A DNA stretch of 64,000 nt from Caldilineaceae bacterium (GCA_020433455.1 JAGRCP010000037.1:1-64000); one strand, 5' to 3'; shown: positions 22,262 through 32,350, numbered from the stretch's first letter. Notes: generated by a model from the sequence alone, not told the origin. A program made the numbers and translations.

Positions 22262-22315
22262 CCCACATTCCCCCACATTCCCCCACAGTATAGTCGAAAA
22301 ATATGTGGTTGTCTA
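22262..22315 (-). promoter_or_regulatory. dcw operon promoter with three MraZ boxes
   Basis: On the minus strand the -35 element TAGACA (22310-22315), a 17-bp spacer and the -10 element TATACT (22287-22292) are followed at once by three GTGGG boxes at 22282-22286, 22272-22276 and 22262-22266. The boxes have an exact 10-bp pitch and identical GGAAT spacers. This is the known MraZ target layout. The boxes cover the expected transcription start, so MraZ should block initiation. The leader to the mraZ GTG is about 160 nt. Confidence 0.92.
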
Positions 22316-22471
22316 GCCCGGATCGCGGCCGCCTATGGGCATCCCCAGAGTAAAACTTGGGATATGGCCTGAATTTATTGGGAAATATGCCGGTGAAGCC
22401 GCTGAGAAGGGCAGGCGCTTGTAATTCGGTAATTTTTTGTAAGGAGAATTGAAAGAAAGCGAGGGGATAAA

Positions 22472-22513
22472 AAGAAGGTCGGCCTCCTGCAATTGCGGGA
22501 GGCCGACCTTCTT
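22472..22513 (-). terminator. Rho-independent terminator of the DUF4397-like gene
   Basis: A perfect 16-bp stem (72-87 pairs with 98-113 of the 22400 block) around a 10-nt loop. On the minus strand it is followed by a T-rich run (TTTTTAT). It lies 60 bp after the stop codon of the gene at 22574-23125 and insulates it from the dcw promoter. Confidence 0.9.
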
Positions 22514-22573
22514 CTGCTCTGTGCAAGCGGGGATGGGTGCGTTATTTGAACGCAGCGCATTCCCTATCCGTGT

Positions 22574-23125
22574 TTACGGTTGATTACGAATGATGGGGGA
22601 GAACTGGGTCTGGTTGCCCATCACGTTGACGGAGAGTAACGATTCCAAGGGATAGCCGTTGGCTCCGCCGTAGATGATTAAGGTCAGGTTGCTGCCCCCG
22701 AACATGGTAAACGGCTCCAGGTCCAATAGCGGCGTACCGCAACCGGCCGCTTCCGTCGCGACGTACCAATCGTACACGCCCAGGTACAGCTCCATATATC
22801 CGCTCTGCTCGCCGTAGCTAATAGGGCCGGCGACTTGTGCGTCATCGGCGTCACGACAAATTACGATTGCCGTGTTCGCTGGAACCGCATCGAACGGAGC
22901 CAGATGGAATATGTTGATTAGGCCTGCCAGCGGAGGGCCGTCAACCGGCGGCAATGTGCCCGGCGGAATTGTTTCACCGGGCGCCAGGGGCGCCTGGGGC
23001 GCAGCAGCCATGCCCTGATCGGCGCTGAACATCATGCCGGTCAGGGCTAATAGCGCGACGAAAATCAGCCCGAAGATGAGCGCGCGCTTGCTGCGAATAG
23101 GGGTCGATGGGAACAGGTCGTGCAT
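22574..23125 (-). CDS. Exported protein with DUF4397-like domain
   Basis: The 183-residue product has a basic N terminus and a hydrophobic segment at about 16-35 (ALIFGLIFVALLALTGMMF) that reads as a signal peptide or anchor. A Pro-rich spacer follows, then one beta-rich domain opening NIFHLAPFDAVPANTAIVIC. That opening resembles DUF4397 domains, which are often found on surface proteins. I choose the ATG at 23125 because GGAG lies 6 nt before it; the ATG two codons upstream touches the ribosome site. It is monocistronic, with its own terminator. Function unknown. Confidence 0.7.
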   Translation of the reverse strand: MHDLFPSTPIRSKRALIFGLIFVALLALTGMMFSADQGMAAAPQAPLAPGETIPPGTLPPVDGPPLAGLINIFHLAPFDAVPANTAIVICRDADDAQVAGPISYGEQSGYMELYLGVYDWYVATEAAGCGTPLLDLEPFTMFGGSNLTLIIYGGANGYPLESLLSVNVMGNQTQFSPIIRNQP

Positions 23126-23251
23126 GGTCATCTCCTTTTTGATAGAGAAATGGTAATGAGCCGCAGCAAAGAAAAATAGCAGTAGGTGTGGGCTCTCCCA
23201 TCTAAAGACGTATGTGCGGGGGGAAAAGGTACGCCGAATCAGATAAGGGTG

Positions 23252-23257
23252 CTATAA
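23252..23257 (+). promoter_or_regulatory. Extremely close -10 element of mutL
   Basis: A consensus TATAAT ends only 8 nt before the mutL ATG at 23266. No good -35 sequence is visible at the usual distance. Transcription starting about 7 nt downstream of the -10 would begin at or next to the ATG, giving a leaderless or nearly leaderless message; no ribosome site is present before the ATG. Confidence 0.65.
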
Positions 23258-23265
23258 TTGCGGCC

Positions 23266-25269
23266 ATGAGAATTCATCAACTGACGCCGGATGTGGCGGC
23301 TAAGATTGCTGCCGGTGAAGTAGTGCAGCGACCGGCAAACGTGGCCAAAGAGCTAATCGAAAACAGCCTGGACGCGGGCGCGGATGAGATCCGCGTCGAA
23401 GTGCGGGAGGGCGGGCAGCGCCTCTTGCGCGTGATCGACAATGGCCAGGGCATTCCCGCGGCGGACGTGGAGTTGGCCTTTGCTCGCCACGCAACCAGCA
23501 AGCTGACCTCCGCCGAAGACCTGAACCATATCGCCACGTTCGGCTTTCGGGGGGAGGCGCTTTACAGCATCGCCGCGGTCAGCCGCGTGACGCTGATCAC
23601 CCGCCACCGGGATGACGAATTCGGCGCGCAGGTGCGCGTGGAGGGCGGCGCGCCGGGCGACCGGCAGCGCGCCGGCGCCGCCGTGGGAACGATTATTACA
23701 GCGGAGCATCTCTTTTTTAATGTCCCGGCCCGGCGCAAGCACCTGGCCCGGCCGGCCACGGAGGCGGGGCGCATCGCCGCGGTGGTGCAGCATTATGCCC
23801 TGGCCTATCCCGAGCGTCGTTTTAGCTTTGTGAATGAGGGGCGGCTGCTCTTGCAGACCACGGGCAGCGGCGATCTGACCGACGTGCTGAGCGCCGTCTA
23901 CGGCGTGGAGAAGGCCCGGCAGATGATTCCTGTTGGTCAGTGGTCCGCCGGGGAGAAGGAAGGCGGCGTGCTGGAACATGGACTGGCCCCGGAAGTAGAC
24001 TTTATGGCCGAGGTCGATACCGGCGTGCAGGAGATTCCGGTCGGCGATGCTGTACGCGTTTACGGCGCGGTCAGTCTCCCCTCGCTGCATCGACCCAATC
24101 GCAGCGACATTCACCTTTTTATCAACCGGCGCTATATTGAGGATCGCAGCCTGACCCATGCCGTGGTCCAGGCCTACCACACGCTTTTGCCCGGCGGTCG
24201 TTTCCCCATGGCCGTTATCTTTATGGACCTGGATCCGGCCCGGGTGGATGTGAATGTGCATCCCCAGAAGACGGAAGTGCGCATCCTGGATGCCCGTCAG
24301 GTCTACAACGAAGTGCAGCGGACCGTGCGTCGTAGCGTTATGCAGGCGTTGAGCGTGCCTGACGGCGGCGCGTCTTTCACCGCGACGTCGTCTTCGTTCC
24401 CGGACGGCGCGCCCCCGGCTGCGGCGGATGACGCGCCTGGCGATTGGAACATGGACGCAGCTTGGCGCGAACGGCGCGACGCGCTCCGCAACGTGGAGCG
24501 CCGGCATGCGTTTGACCTGTCGGAGCCCGTAACGCCGCCCGCGCTGCCGTCAGCGGCCGAATTGCCCTTCCCTCGGGCGGAAGAATCTGCTGCGCCCGCC
24601 TCGCATAATGCAGGACAGACAGTCCGGCCGGCTGAGGCGCGTCAGGCGCCCCTTATGGAGCGCACGTCCAAACTGCCGCCCTTGCGGGTCGTGGGCCAGG
24701 CGGGAACAACGTACATCATTGCCGAAGGGCCGGAGGGGCTTTTTCTCATCGATCAGCACGCGGCCCATGAGCGCATCCTTTATGAGCAGTACATGAACCA
24801 GCGCTACGGCGTCACCGACGGCACGGGTGAGGGTGGCGTGCCCCGTCAGCATCTGCTGGACCCCCTTACGCTGCACGTGGGCGCGGAACTCACCGGTCGG
24901 GTAGCCGAGCATCTGGCTACCCTCAACGCCATCGGTTTTGAGATTGAGGACTTTGGCGGTGATACGTTTTTGGTGCGCGCGGTGCCGGCTCTGCTCTCCG
25001 GTCAGGATCCCCAACGCAGCGTAGACGAGATCGTCACGCTGCTGGGCGAGCGGCGTAATCAGGTGAGTGAAGAATTGGAGGCCCGGCTGGTGAAGATGGT
25101 CTGCAAGCGCGCGGCCATTAAGGCGGGGCAGCAGCTCAGCGATATTGAAATGCGCGAGCTGATTCGCCAACTGGAGGAGTGCGCCTCACCCCGGACCTGC
25201 CCCCATGGTCGCCCCACCATGATTCAGCTTAGCGCGGGCGAGTTGGAGCGCGCCTTCGGACGGGTGTAA
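23266..25269 (+). CDS. mutL: DNA mismatch repair protein MutL
   Basis: GHKL ATPase that couples mismatch recognition to strand incision. The ATG at 23266 gives 667 residues starting MRIHQLTPDVAAKIAAGEVVQRP, the universal MutL start. ATPase motifs are ELIENSLDAGAD, DNGQGIP and ATFGFRGEALYSIAAVS. A Pro/Ala-rich linker spans about 360-470. The C-terminal domain has the endonuclease metal motif DQHAAHERILYE plus CKRAAIKAG and CPHGRP, so it should nick DNA itself, as in bacteria without MutH. No mutS is nearby. Confidence 0.97.
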   Translation: MRIHQLTPDVAAKIAAGEVVQRPANVAKELIENSLDAGADEIRVEVREGGQRLLRVIDNGQGIPAADVELAFARHATSKLTSAEDLNHIATFGFRGEALYSIAAVSRVTLITRHRDDEFGAQVRVEGGAPGDRQRAGAAVGTIITAEHLFFNVPARRKHLARPATEAGRIAAVVQHYALAYPERRFSFVNEGRLLLQTTGSGDLTDVLSAVYGVEKARQMIPVGQWSAGEKEGGVLEHGLAPEVDFMAEVDTGVQEIPVGDAVRVYGAVSLPSLHRPNRSDIHLFINRRYIEDRSLTHAVVQAYHTLLPGGRFPMAVIFMDLDPARVDVNVHPQKTEVRILDARQVYNEVQRTVRRSVMQALSVPDGGASFTATSSSFPDGAPPAAADDAPGDWNMDAAWRERRDALRNVERRHAFDLSEPVTPPALPSAAELPFPRAEESAAPASHNAGQTVRPAEARQAPLMERTSKLPPLRVVGQAGTTYIIAEGPEGLFLIDQHAAHERILYEQYMNQRYGVTDGTGEGGVPRQHLLDPLTLHVGAELTGRVAEHLATLNAIGFEIEDFGGDTFLVRAVPALLSGQDPQRSVDEIVTLLGERRNQVSEELEARLVKMVCKRAAIKAGQQLSDIEMRELIRQLEECASPRTCPHGRPTMIQLSAGELERAFGRV

Positions 25270-25298
25270 GCGAAATTATTTCCACTACGTCACCATAC

Positions 25299-25354
25299 AG
25301 GTTCCTTCGGGAGGGTCTGTGAAAAACGCACCGTTTCCAGAGAGGAACCTCCCG
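25299..25354. terminator. Possible convergent terminator with two exclusive stems
   Basis: It lies between the convergent mutL and arsR-type genes. AGGTTCCT (25299-25306) can pair with AGGAACCT (25343-25350), and CGGGAGG (25308-25314) can pair with CCTCCCG (25348-25354). The two right arms share bases, so the stems exclude each other or form a crossed fold. No strong T run follows. Confidence 0.4.
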
Positions 25355-25373
25355 GCGGCTGTAAATAACCCCA

Positions 25374-26480
25374 CTACTTCAAAAAATCTTCTAATTCCTC
25401 CAGCAGGCGGCGTACTTCATTGCGCTTGACCGTGTGACGGGCCTGACGGCCGGCCTGGCGGCTTTCGATCAGGCCGGCCTCGCGCAGGATTTTGGTGTGA
25501 ACGCTCACCGCGGGGCGGGAAATTTCCAGAAATTCGGCCATCTCCGTGTTGTCCATGGCAAAGTAGCGGATGAGGCGGAGAATGGTCAGACGCGTAGGGT
25601 CTGACAGGGCTTTAACGCGCTGGGCAATGGACTGGGCATGCTCGCGAAAAGCAATGTAGTGAACGCCCGGTTCGCCGAATGTGGCATAGACCTGCCTGCC
25701 GTCCAACTCCAGCATGTCGAGGATTCCGAAGGGCTCAAGCAAAAAAAAGACGGACAATCCGTCGTCGAGCATTGCCTGGCGCAGCGCTGAGCGATTGCGC
25801 AAAGGATGTTGCGGCGGAAGCCAGTCGGTTTTGGGCGCGCCTTCGCCCGCTTGTGCGCCGAGGCCGGCTGCGGCGCGCTCAGCGGCCGCTGTCAGAAAGG
25901 GGGCACGTCTTTCCAGCCACGGCTCATAGGCCTGGTAATAGAAGCGGTCCATCCAGTGCCAAAAGCGGGCATGGCGCTCCCCTCCCTGCAATACGGCCAT
26001 GAGATGAGGCATCCGCTCCGCGGCCTGACGCCCGAGCCACTCCTTGTTTTCCAGGTCCAGACCTAATGCCTGATACCGGCTCTCAAAATAGTCTGTCAGC
26101 CCCAGAGCCAGTGTGTGGCCGATTTCTTCCGCTCCCGCGTCATGGGGGGCCGACAGGCCCAGGCGGGCCAGCGCGCGGGCGGGCGTCAGCTCGCGCATGG
26201 GCAGGGTGGCGCGGCTGTAGCTCTCCTCGGGCAGCGCATCGGACAGGAATGCCAGATCGCTCCAGAAGCTGTCCGGCGTGAGCAGGGAGTCGCCGAAGAA
26301 CGCGGATCGTTCTGCGTGCCAGTCAGCGTCCAGCGGCGCGGCGAGATCGTCCAGCAGCGGGTCAAAGCTGCGCACGGAAGGCTGACTCATGAGCCAGAGC
26401 GCAATATGCAGCTCAATGGTGATGGAACGACTGACCTGCCAGCCGCCTTTTTCCGCATGAGGGAGTGGGCGTGCGTTCAT
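25374..26480 (-). CDS. ArsR-family transcriptional regulator with large N-terminal domain
   Basis: The ATG at 26480 overlaps the stop of the MFS gene (ATGA). The 368-residue product ends in an ArsR-type winged helix at about 275-360: RVKALSDPTRLTILRLI, MAEFLEISRPAVSVHTKILREAGLIESRQAGRQARHTV. The preceding 270 residues, rich in Leu, Ala and Trp, resemble the DUF5937-style regions found before ArsR domains in some regulators, but I do not recognise them with certainty. No metal-binding cysteines are seen, so this is probably not a metal sensor. With the exporter it likely forms a self-regulated unit controlled at 27800-27828. Confidence 0.8.
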   Translation of the reverse strand: MNARPLPHAEKGGWQVSRSITIELHIALWLMSQPSVRSFDPLLDDLAAPLDADWHAERSAFFGDSLLTPDSFWSDLAFLSDALPEESYSRATLPMRELTPARALARLGLSAPHDAGAEEIGHTLALGLTDYFESRYQALGLDLENKEWLGRQAAERMPHLMAVLQGGERHARFWHWMDRFYYQAYEPWLERRAPFLTAAAERAAAGLGAQAGEGAPKTDWLPPQHPLRNRSALRQAMLDDGLSVFFLLEPFGILDMLELDGRQVYATFGEPGVHYIAFREHAQSIAQRVKALSDPTRLTILRLIRYFAMDNTEMAEFLEISRPAVSVHTKILREAGLIESRQAGRQARHTVKRNEVRRLLEELEDFLK

Positions 26481-27742
26481 GCCGGGCTCCCCTGGGGCGC
26501 GGGATCCTGGGGCGGCGTGGGCTTTTGTCGCCCCAGCGCGGTTAAGGTATAGAGCGCCAGCAGCATAAGCAGGACGGTGATAACGGCGAAGAAGTCGCGC
26601 AGGGAGAGCAGCCGGGGCACGATGAAGGGCGTGGCCACAATGGCGATGAGCTGTCCGGCGGCCAGCACGCTCTGCAAGAGGCCGCTGAGACGTCCCAGCA
26701 GGCGGGCGGGCGAAAGGAGTTGGAGCAGCGTAAAGACCTGGACGATCAGCAGCCCGTCGCCCAGGCCGCCGATGAATGCGCTGGCTCCTATCACCCAGCG
26801 GGCCTGGTTGACGCTGGGTATGAGCGCGGCAGCGACGATGCCCAGCGGTAATGCCGCCAGGAGGAATAGCCCTGCGCCCACGTCGAACCACGGATTTATC
26901 TGGCTTTTGCGCATCATCATCCACAAGCCGGCCAGCACCGAGCCCAATCCCACCAATCCGATGGTTAAGCCGAAGAAGCGCTCGCTGGCCTGGAGAATGT
27001 CGCGCACTACGATGGACGAGAGTACGTCAAAGCCCATGATGACCAAAATTGTAAAGAAGATGATGATGAAAAGCGTGCGCAACTCCTGTTTCTCCCACAA
27101 GACGGTCCAGACGGTTGCGCGGCTGCGCGCCGCAGGCTGATCATGGGATGACGCTTCCTCTTCGCTTTCCTCGTCAACGGGCGGCAAGCTGGGCAGTTGA
27201 AGCAGAATGAGCGCGGCCAGTCCAAAAGTAATCACGTCGAAGAGCATGGCCTGGGTCGGACCGAGCCAGGCTACGACGGCGCCGCCAATCATGGGTGCGC
27301 CGGTTTTGACGAAGCCGGATATTTGCTGGAAGAGGGCATTGGCTCGGGTCAGATTCTCCCGCGCCACCAGTTGGGGCATGACAGCCTGACGCGCGGGCAG
27401 CATGACGGCTGCGAAGAGGGTGTGCAGCACCAGCAGGAGATACAGCCAGGGCGTATTGGCCAGAAAGATGAGGCCGATGACCGGCAATGCAGTGAGTAAT
27501 TGGCTGGCGATCATGAGCTTCTTGCGCTCGAAGCGATCCGCCAATCGGCCTGCTGCGGGGCCGGCCAGGAGCAGGGGGGCCAACCCGGCCAGCATGATGC
27601 CGCTGCTTTCGCCTACGCTGCCCTGGCCTTCAAACATGACGATGCCGACAAGCGCCATCATGGTGATCCAGTTGCCGATTGCGGTCACGGATTCGGCCAG
27701 CGCCAAAGCCCACAGGGTGCGGTTGCGCAGAATTAAAGACAT
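26477..27742 (-). CDS. MFS transporter, MFS_3 (EntS-like) type
   Basis: A 421-residue integral membrane protein with about 12 helices. The MFS loop 2-3 motif is present as AGRLADRFERKKLMIASQ, and LPARQAVMPQLVARENLTRANAL is typical of the EntS/MFS_3 exporter group. A central cytoplasmic loop of about 35 residues (EEESEEEASSHD) splits the two halves. I prefer the ATG at 27742, with GGGG 6 nt upstream, over the GTG at 27748. It is the first gene of a two-gene unit with the ArsR-type regulator. The substrate is not predictable; a drug or siderophore exporter is possible. Confidence 0.85.
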   Translation of the reverse strand: MSLILRNRTLWALALAESVTAIGNWITMMALVGIVMFEGQGSVGESSGIMLAGLAPLLLAGPAAGRLADRFERKKLMIASQLLTALPVIGLIFLANTPWLYLLLVLHTLFAAVMLPARQAVMPQLVARENLTRANALFQQISGFVKTGAPMIGGAVVAWLGPTQAMLFDVITFGLAALILLQLPSLPPVDEESEEEASSHDQPAARSRATVWTVLWEKQELRTLFIIIFFTILVIMGFDVLSSIVVRDILQASERFFGLTIGLVGLGSVLAGLWMMMRKSQINPWFDVGAGLFLLAALPLGIVAAALIPSVNQARWVIGASAFIGGLGDGLLIVQVFTLLQLLSPARLLGRLSGLLQSVLAAGQLIAIVATPFIVPRLLSLRDFFAVITVLLMLLALYTLTALGRQKPTPPQDPAPQGSPA

Positions 27743-27799
27743 GGGCACCCCTTATCCGGTAAATAAAATCGTAGCCTTCTGATTAATTAATGTGGTCAT

Positions 27800-27828
27800 A
27801 TCGTAATCAATTGATTACGTATTGTCAA
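27800..27828 (-). promoter_or_regulatory. Promoter with palindromic operator in the spacer (MFS-arsR unit)
   Basis: On the minus strand TTGACA (27823-27828), a 17-bp spacer and TACGAT (27800-27805) form a strong sigma-70-type promoter. The spacer is filled by an 18-bp perfect palindrome CGTAATCAATTGATTACG (27802-27819). The AATCAATTGATT core is the kind of dyad bound by ArsR-family repressors, so autoregulation by the second gene of the unit is likely. Confidence 0.8.
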
Positions 27829-27865
27829 CTTTGATAATTGTTAGAACAATGAATTGTCGGGCGCT

Positions 27866-27895
27866 TTGGTCGGGCGTTAACCATTATGCTACAAT
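27866..27895 (+). promoter_or_regulatory. Likely promoter of tig
   Basis: TTGGTC (27866-27871), an 18-bp spacer and TACAAT (27890-27895) lie 70 bp before the tig ATG. They are divergent from the MFS-arsR promoter, with under 50 bp between the two -35 elements. Confidence 0.55.
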
Positions 27896-27965
27896 TAGCG
27901 ACTTAGGATTCTGCCGTATAGTCATTTTTTGACCATAAAAATTTGAAGAAAAGTTTGAGGAACCA

Positions 27966-29867
27966 ATGACGCTTACCGTTACCACCGAACCGTTGGAAAA
28001 CCGCCAAATGGCGCTGAATGTTGCCGTGGATGATGCACGGGTGGAGAAGCATCTGCGCCGGGCCGCGCGTAAGCTCGCACGCGATTATCGTATTCCGGGC
28101 TTCCGCAAGGGCAAGGCTCCCTATCAGATCGTTGTTCAGTATTTCGGCGAACAGGCTCTTTATAACGAGATCCTGGATGATCTGGGTCAGGAAATTTACA
28201 GAGAAGCATTGGAACAAGCGGAGGTTGAGCCCTATGGCCAGGCTTCCCTGGCGGATGTGGACTTCAATCCCCTCACTTATAGGCTCATTGTCCCTCTGGA
28301 GCCCACCGTCGATCTGGGCGATTATCGCAATGTGCGGGTTGCTGAAGAAGAGACCGCAATTAATGAAGACCTGGTCGACCAGGAGCTGGAAAAATATCGG
28401 GAAGAATATGCCGGTTGGCAGGAAGTGGGCCGCCCGGTTCAGTATGAAGACGCCGTGAATATTGACGTCAAGAGCGTCATCGCCGCCACGGACGATGCAG
28501 ATGAGATCGTTGTGCTGGATGAAGAAGATTGGGACATTACGCCCAGTGAAGAAGCCCCCATGGAGCCGGCCGGCTTTGATGAGCAACTGGTGGGCATGGA
28601 GGCGGGAGATGAGAAGGAATTCGATCTGAGTTGGGCCGAGGATAGCCGCAGCATCTACGCGGGCAAGACCGCCCACTACACCGTAAAGGTCAATCGCGTC
28701 GAAGCGTATGAGAAGCCTGAATTGGACGACGACTTCGCCCAACTAGTCGGTCCGGACTACGCTACGCTGGACGACCTGCGCGAGGATATCCGCAGCAGCC
28801 TGCGCGAGCAGGCGGAGGGCAACGCCCGGGACGCCTATGTGGGCAGGGCGCTGGATGCCATACTGGAGCAGGCGACGCTGGAGTACCCGCCTACGGTGGT
28901 CGAGGATCAGATCGACGCCATGGTGCGCGAGTATGGAAGTCAATTGCGTCAGTACGGCATTGAGGACCTGGAGAACTTCTTCGAGCAGACGGGCCAGGAT
29001 ATGGACGAATACCGGGAGGGCCTGCGCGAGCAGGCGGAGATCGCGGCCCGACGCAATCTGATTCTGTCCGAATTGCTGGCAAAAGAATATATCCGGGTTG
29101 ATGACGAAGATTTGGATGCCCGGGTGGCGGAAATTCTCGGGGATGAGCTTGCCGACGCAATTGAAGAACTGGCGCTTGAAGAAGCAGTCGCTGAGGATTT
29201 GGTCGCCGGTGAAGAGGCGCTTGAAGAGGCAGTTGCCGACGAGCTGGCTGAAGAAGAATTGGCCGTGGAAGAGGCAGTTGCGGACGCGTTGACGGCCGAG
29301 GAGCTGGCGCTTGAAGAAGCGGTTGCCGATGAATTGATCACGGAAGACCCGGCCGTTGCAGAGGCAGTCGCCGAAGATCTGATTGCTGAAGAGCTGGCCG
29401 TGGAGGCGGCGGCAGCTGATGAGTTGGCGGCTGAAGAACTGGCGCTTGAAGAGGCGGTCGCCCAGGAGTTGGCGACTGAGGAAGACGCGCTTGAAGAAGC
29501 GACTGCCGCGGAACTGGCCGCGGAACTGGCTGAGGAGTTGGATGCGCTATCCGCACAGCGGGACTCCATGCGCGACTTTTTTCGTTATGGTCAAGGACGC
29601 ATGTTGCTGGAGAGCGAAATCCTTCAGCGGAAGACGCTTGATCGGCTCTTGGCGATTGTGCGGGGAGAGGATGTCCCCGCTTTGGACGAGCTGAAAGCCG
29701 CGGCCGAAGCGGCCGGGGCGGAGACGGAAAGTGCGGATGAGGATGAGTCCGACGCGTCTGACGCTGAGGCTGTAGTCGCTGAGATCGTAGAAGCCGGCGC
29801 TGAGACAGACGCCGCAGGCGATCAGGAAGCCGCGGCAGAAGCGGGTGATGAGGAAGAGAGCAGCTAA
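27966..29867 (+). CDS. tig: Trigger factor with an expanded acidic repeat region
   Basis: Ribosome-bound chaperone and peptidyl-prolyl isomerase acting on nascent chains. The 633-residue product is about 200 residues longer than usual. The ribosome-binding domain has the signature GFRKGKAPYQIVVQYFG at about residues 38-55. The FKBP domain is at about 155-240 (PAGFDEQLVGMEAGDEKEF). The C-terminal chaperone arms continue to about 400. Then eight 15-residue Glu/Ala/Leu repeats (403-522) interrupt the arm, which resumes at LDALSAQRDSMRDFFRYGQGRMLLESEIL. An acidic tail of about 70 residues ends the protein. The ribosome site GAGGA lies just before the ATG. It heads tig-clpP-clpX. Confidence 0.95.
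   Translation: MTLTVTTEPLENRQMALNVAVDDARVEKHLRRAARKLARDYRIPGFRKGKAPYQIVVQYFGEQALYNEILDDLGQEIYREALEQAEVEPYGQASLADVDFNPLTYRLIVPLEPTVDLGDYRNVRVAEEETAINEDLVDQELEKYREEYAGWQEVGRPVQYEDAVNIDVKSVIAATDDADEIVVLDEEDWDITPSEEAPMEPAGFDEQLVGMEAGDEKEFDLSWAEDSRSIYAGKTAHYTVKVNRVEAYEKPELDDDFAQLVGPDYATLDDLREDIRSSLREQAEGNARDAYVGRALDAILEQATLEYPPTVVEDQIDAMVREYGSQLRQYGIEDLENFFEQTGQDMDEYREGLREQAEIAARRNLILSELLAKEYIRVDDEDLDARVAEILGDELADAIEELALEEAVAEDLVAGEEALEEAVADELAEEELAVEEAVADALTAEELALEEAVADELITEDPAVAEAVAEDLIAEELAVEAAAADELAAEELALEEAVAQELATEEDALEEATAAELAAELAEELDALSAQRDSMRDFFRYGQGRMLLESEILQRKTLDRLLAIVRGEDVPALDELKAAAEAAGAETESADEDESDASDAEAVVAEIVEAGAETDAAGDQEAAAEAGDEEESS
29172..29531 (+). repeat. Eight tandem 45-bp coding repeats in tig
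   Basis: In-frame units of exactly 15 codons encode the consensus A-(L/V)-E-E-A-V-A-(D/E)-(E/D)-L-x-x-E-E-L, residues 403-522 of trigger factor. The first unit is ALEEAVAEDLVAGEE and the last ALEEATAAELAAELA. The units have drifted at the DNA level but none has lost or gained a residue, which argues for selection on the protein period. Confidence 0.92.
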
Positions 29868-30068
29868 CCTGCTATTGTTCGGAGCGAATGCTGCGGCAGG
29901 CAAATTCCTGCCCGGTTTCACTGGGAATACGCTAACAGAACGCAAACGCGTAATGTAGAGGGCGCTTACATAGAAGTTGCCTGTGAAAAGCGTAAAGTGA
30001 GGCACTGATCAAAACGTACGTGATCAAATAGCTATTCTGTTAAGCACCCTTTTACGGAGGCCTATCTT

Positions 30069-30725
30069 ATGATAAATCCAGCGAACGTCGTCCCCATGGT
30101 TATCGACACCACCAGTCGGGGCGAACGCGCATATGACATCTACAGTCTGCTCCTCAAGGAGCGCATCATTTTCCTGGGCACGCCCATTAACGATCAGGTT
30201 GCTAACCTGATCGTGGCCCAAATGCTCTACCTCAACAGCGAAGATCCCAATCAGGGCATTAACCTGTACATTAACAGTCCCGGCGGCAGCATTTACGCCG
30301 GTCTGGCCATCTATGACACCATGCAGATGATTCCGGCCCCGGTGAGCACCTACGCCATCGGCGTTACGGCCAGCATGGGCACCGTCCTCCTGGCGTCCGG
30401 CGCCAAGGGCAAGCGCTACGCCTTGCCCCACGCCACGGTCCATCTGCACCCGGCCAGCAGCGGCGCACAAGGCTATACCGAAGACGTACGCATCGCTTTC
30501 CGGGAGCAGGAGCGGGTCCAGACTCAGCTCTTCCACCTGGTAGGGAAGCACACCGGCCATGACTGGAAGGATATTGAGCGGGACTTCGAGCGCGATCGAT
30601 ACATGGACGCGTTGGAAGCCAAGCAATATGGCCTGGTTGATGAAGTGCTGGGCGATACGAGCGATATCGTTGTTGTAAGCGAGGGCAACATTGTGGTGCC
30701 TTCGACCAACGGCAGCGGCAGCTAG
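30069..30725 (+). CDS. clpP: ATP-dependent Clp protease proteolytic subunit ClpP
   Basis: Serine protease subunit that assembles into a double heptamer and degrades substrates fed by ClpX. The 218-residue product has catalytic Ser102 in GVTASMGT, the histidine in ATVHLHP (about 127) and the aspartate in [21 protein letters not shown]. The handle and oxyanion segment [16 protein letters not shown] is intact. The ribosome site GGAGG lies 8 nt before the ATG. It is placed between tig and clpX, 201 bp after tig. Confidence 0.98.
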   Translation: MINPANVVPMVIDTTSRGERAYDIYSLLLKERIIFLGTPINDQVANLIVAQMLYLNSEDPNQGINLYINSPGGSIYAGLAIYDTMQMIPAPVSTYAIGVTASMGTVLLASGAKGKRYALPHATVHLHPASSGAQGYTEDVRIAFREQERVQTQLFHLVGKHTGHDWKDIERDFERDRYMDALEAKQYGLVDEVLGDTSDIVVVSEGNIVVPSTNGSGS

Positions 30726-30887
30726 ACGGCTTCTCGTTAATATGCCAATCCGCCTGAATGGCAGGTTGGGTAATTCCTTATCCCGGATGCGTTTTTGGTA
30801 CAATGGCGTACCATCGGCGCATGCCGGGATATTTTCTATTGTACGCTGCCCGTGTGGTGCGCGAATGAAACGGAAAGCAAAATTTTA

Positions 30888-32327
<1,440 letters not shown>

Positions 32328-32350
32328 TGCCGGGATAGCGTGAATCAGGT

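Noticed and set aside
22173-22526. 117-codon minus-strand frame upstream of mraZ
   Set aside because: It runs through the dcw promoter, the MraZ boxes and the terminator hairpin and has no protein-like sequence.
28949-29569. Serine-rich 206-codon frame antisense to tig
   Set aside because: It is the complement of the Glu/Ala repeats of trigger factor, which forces a Ser-rich reverse frame.
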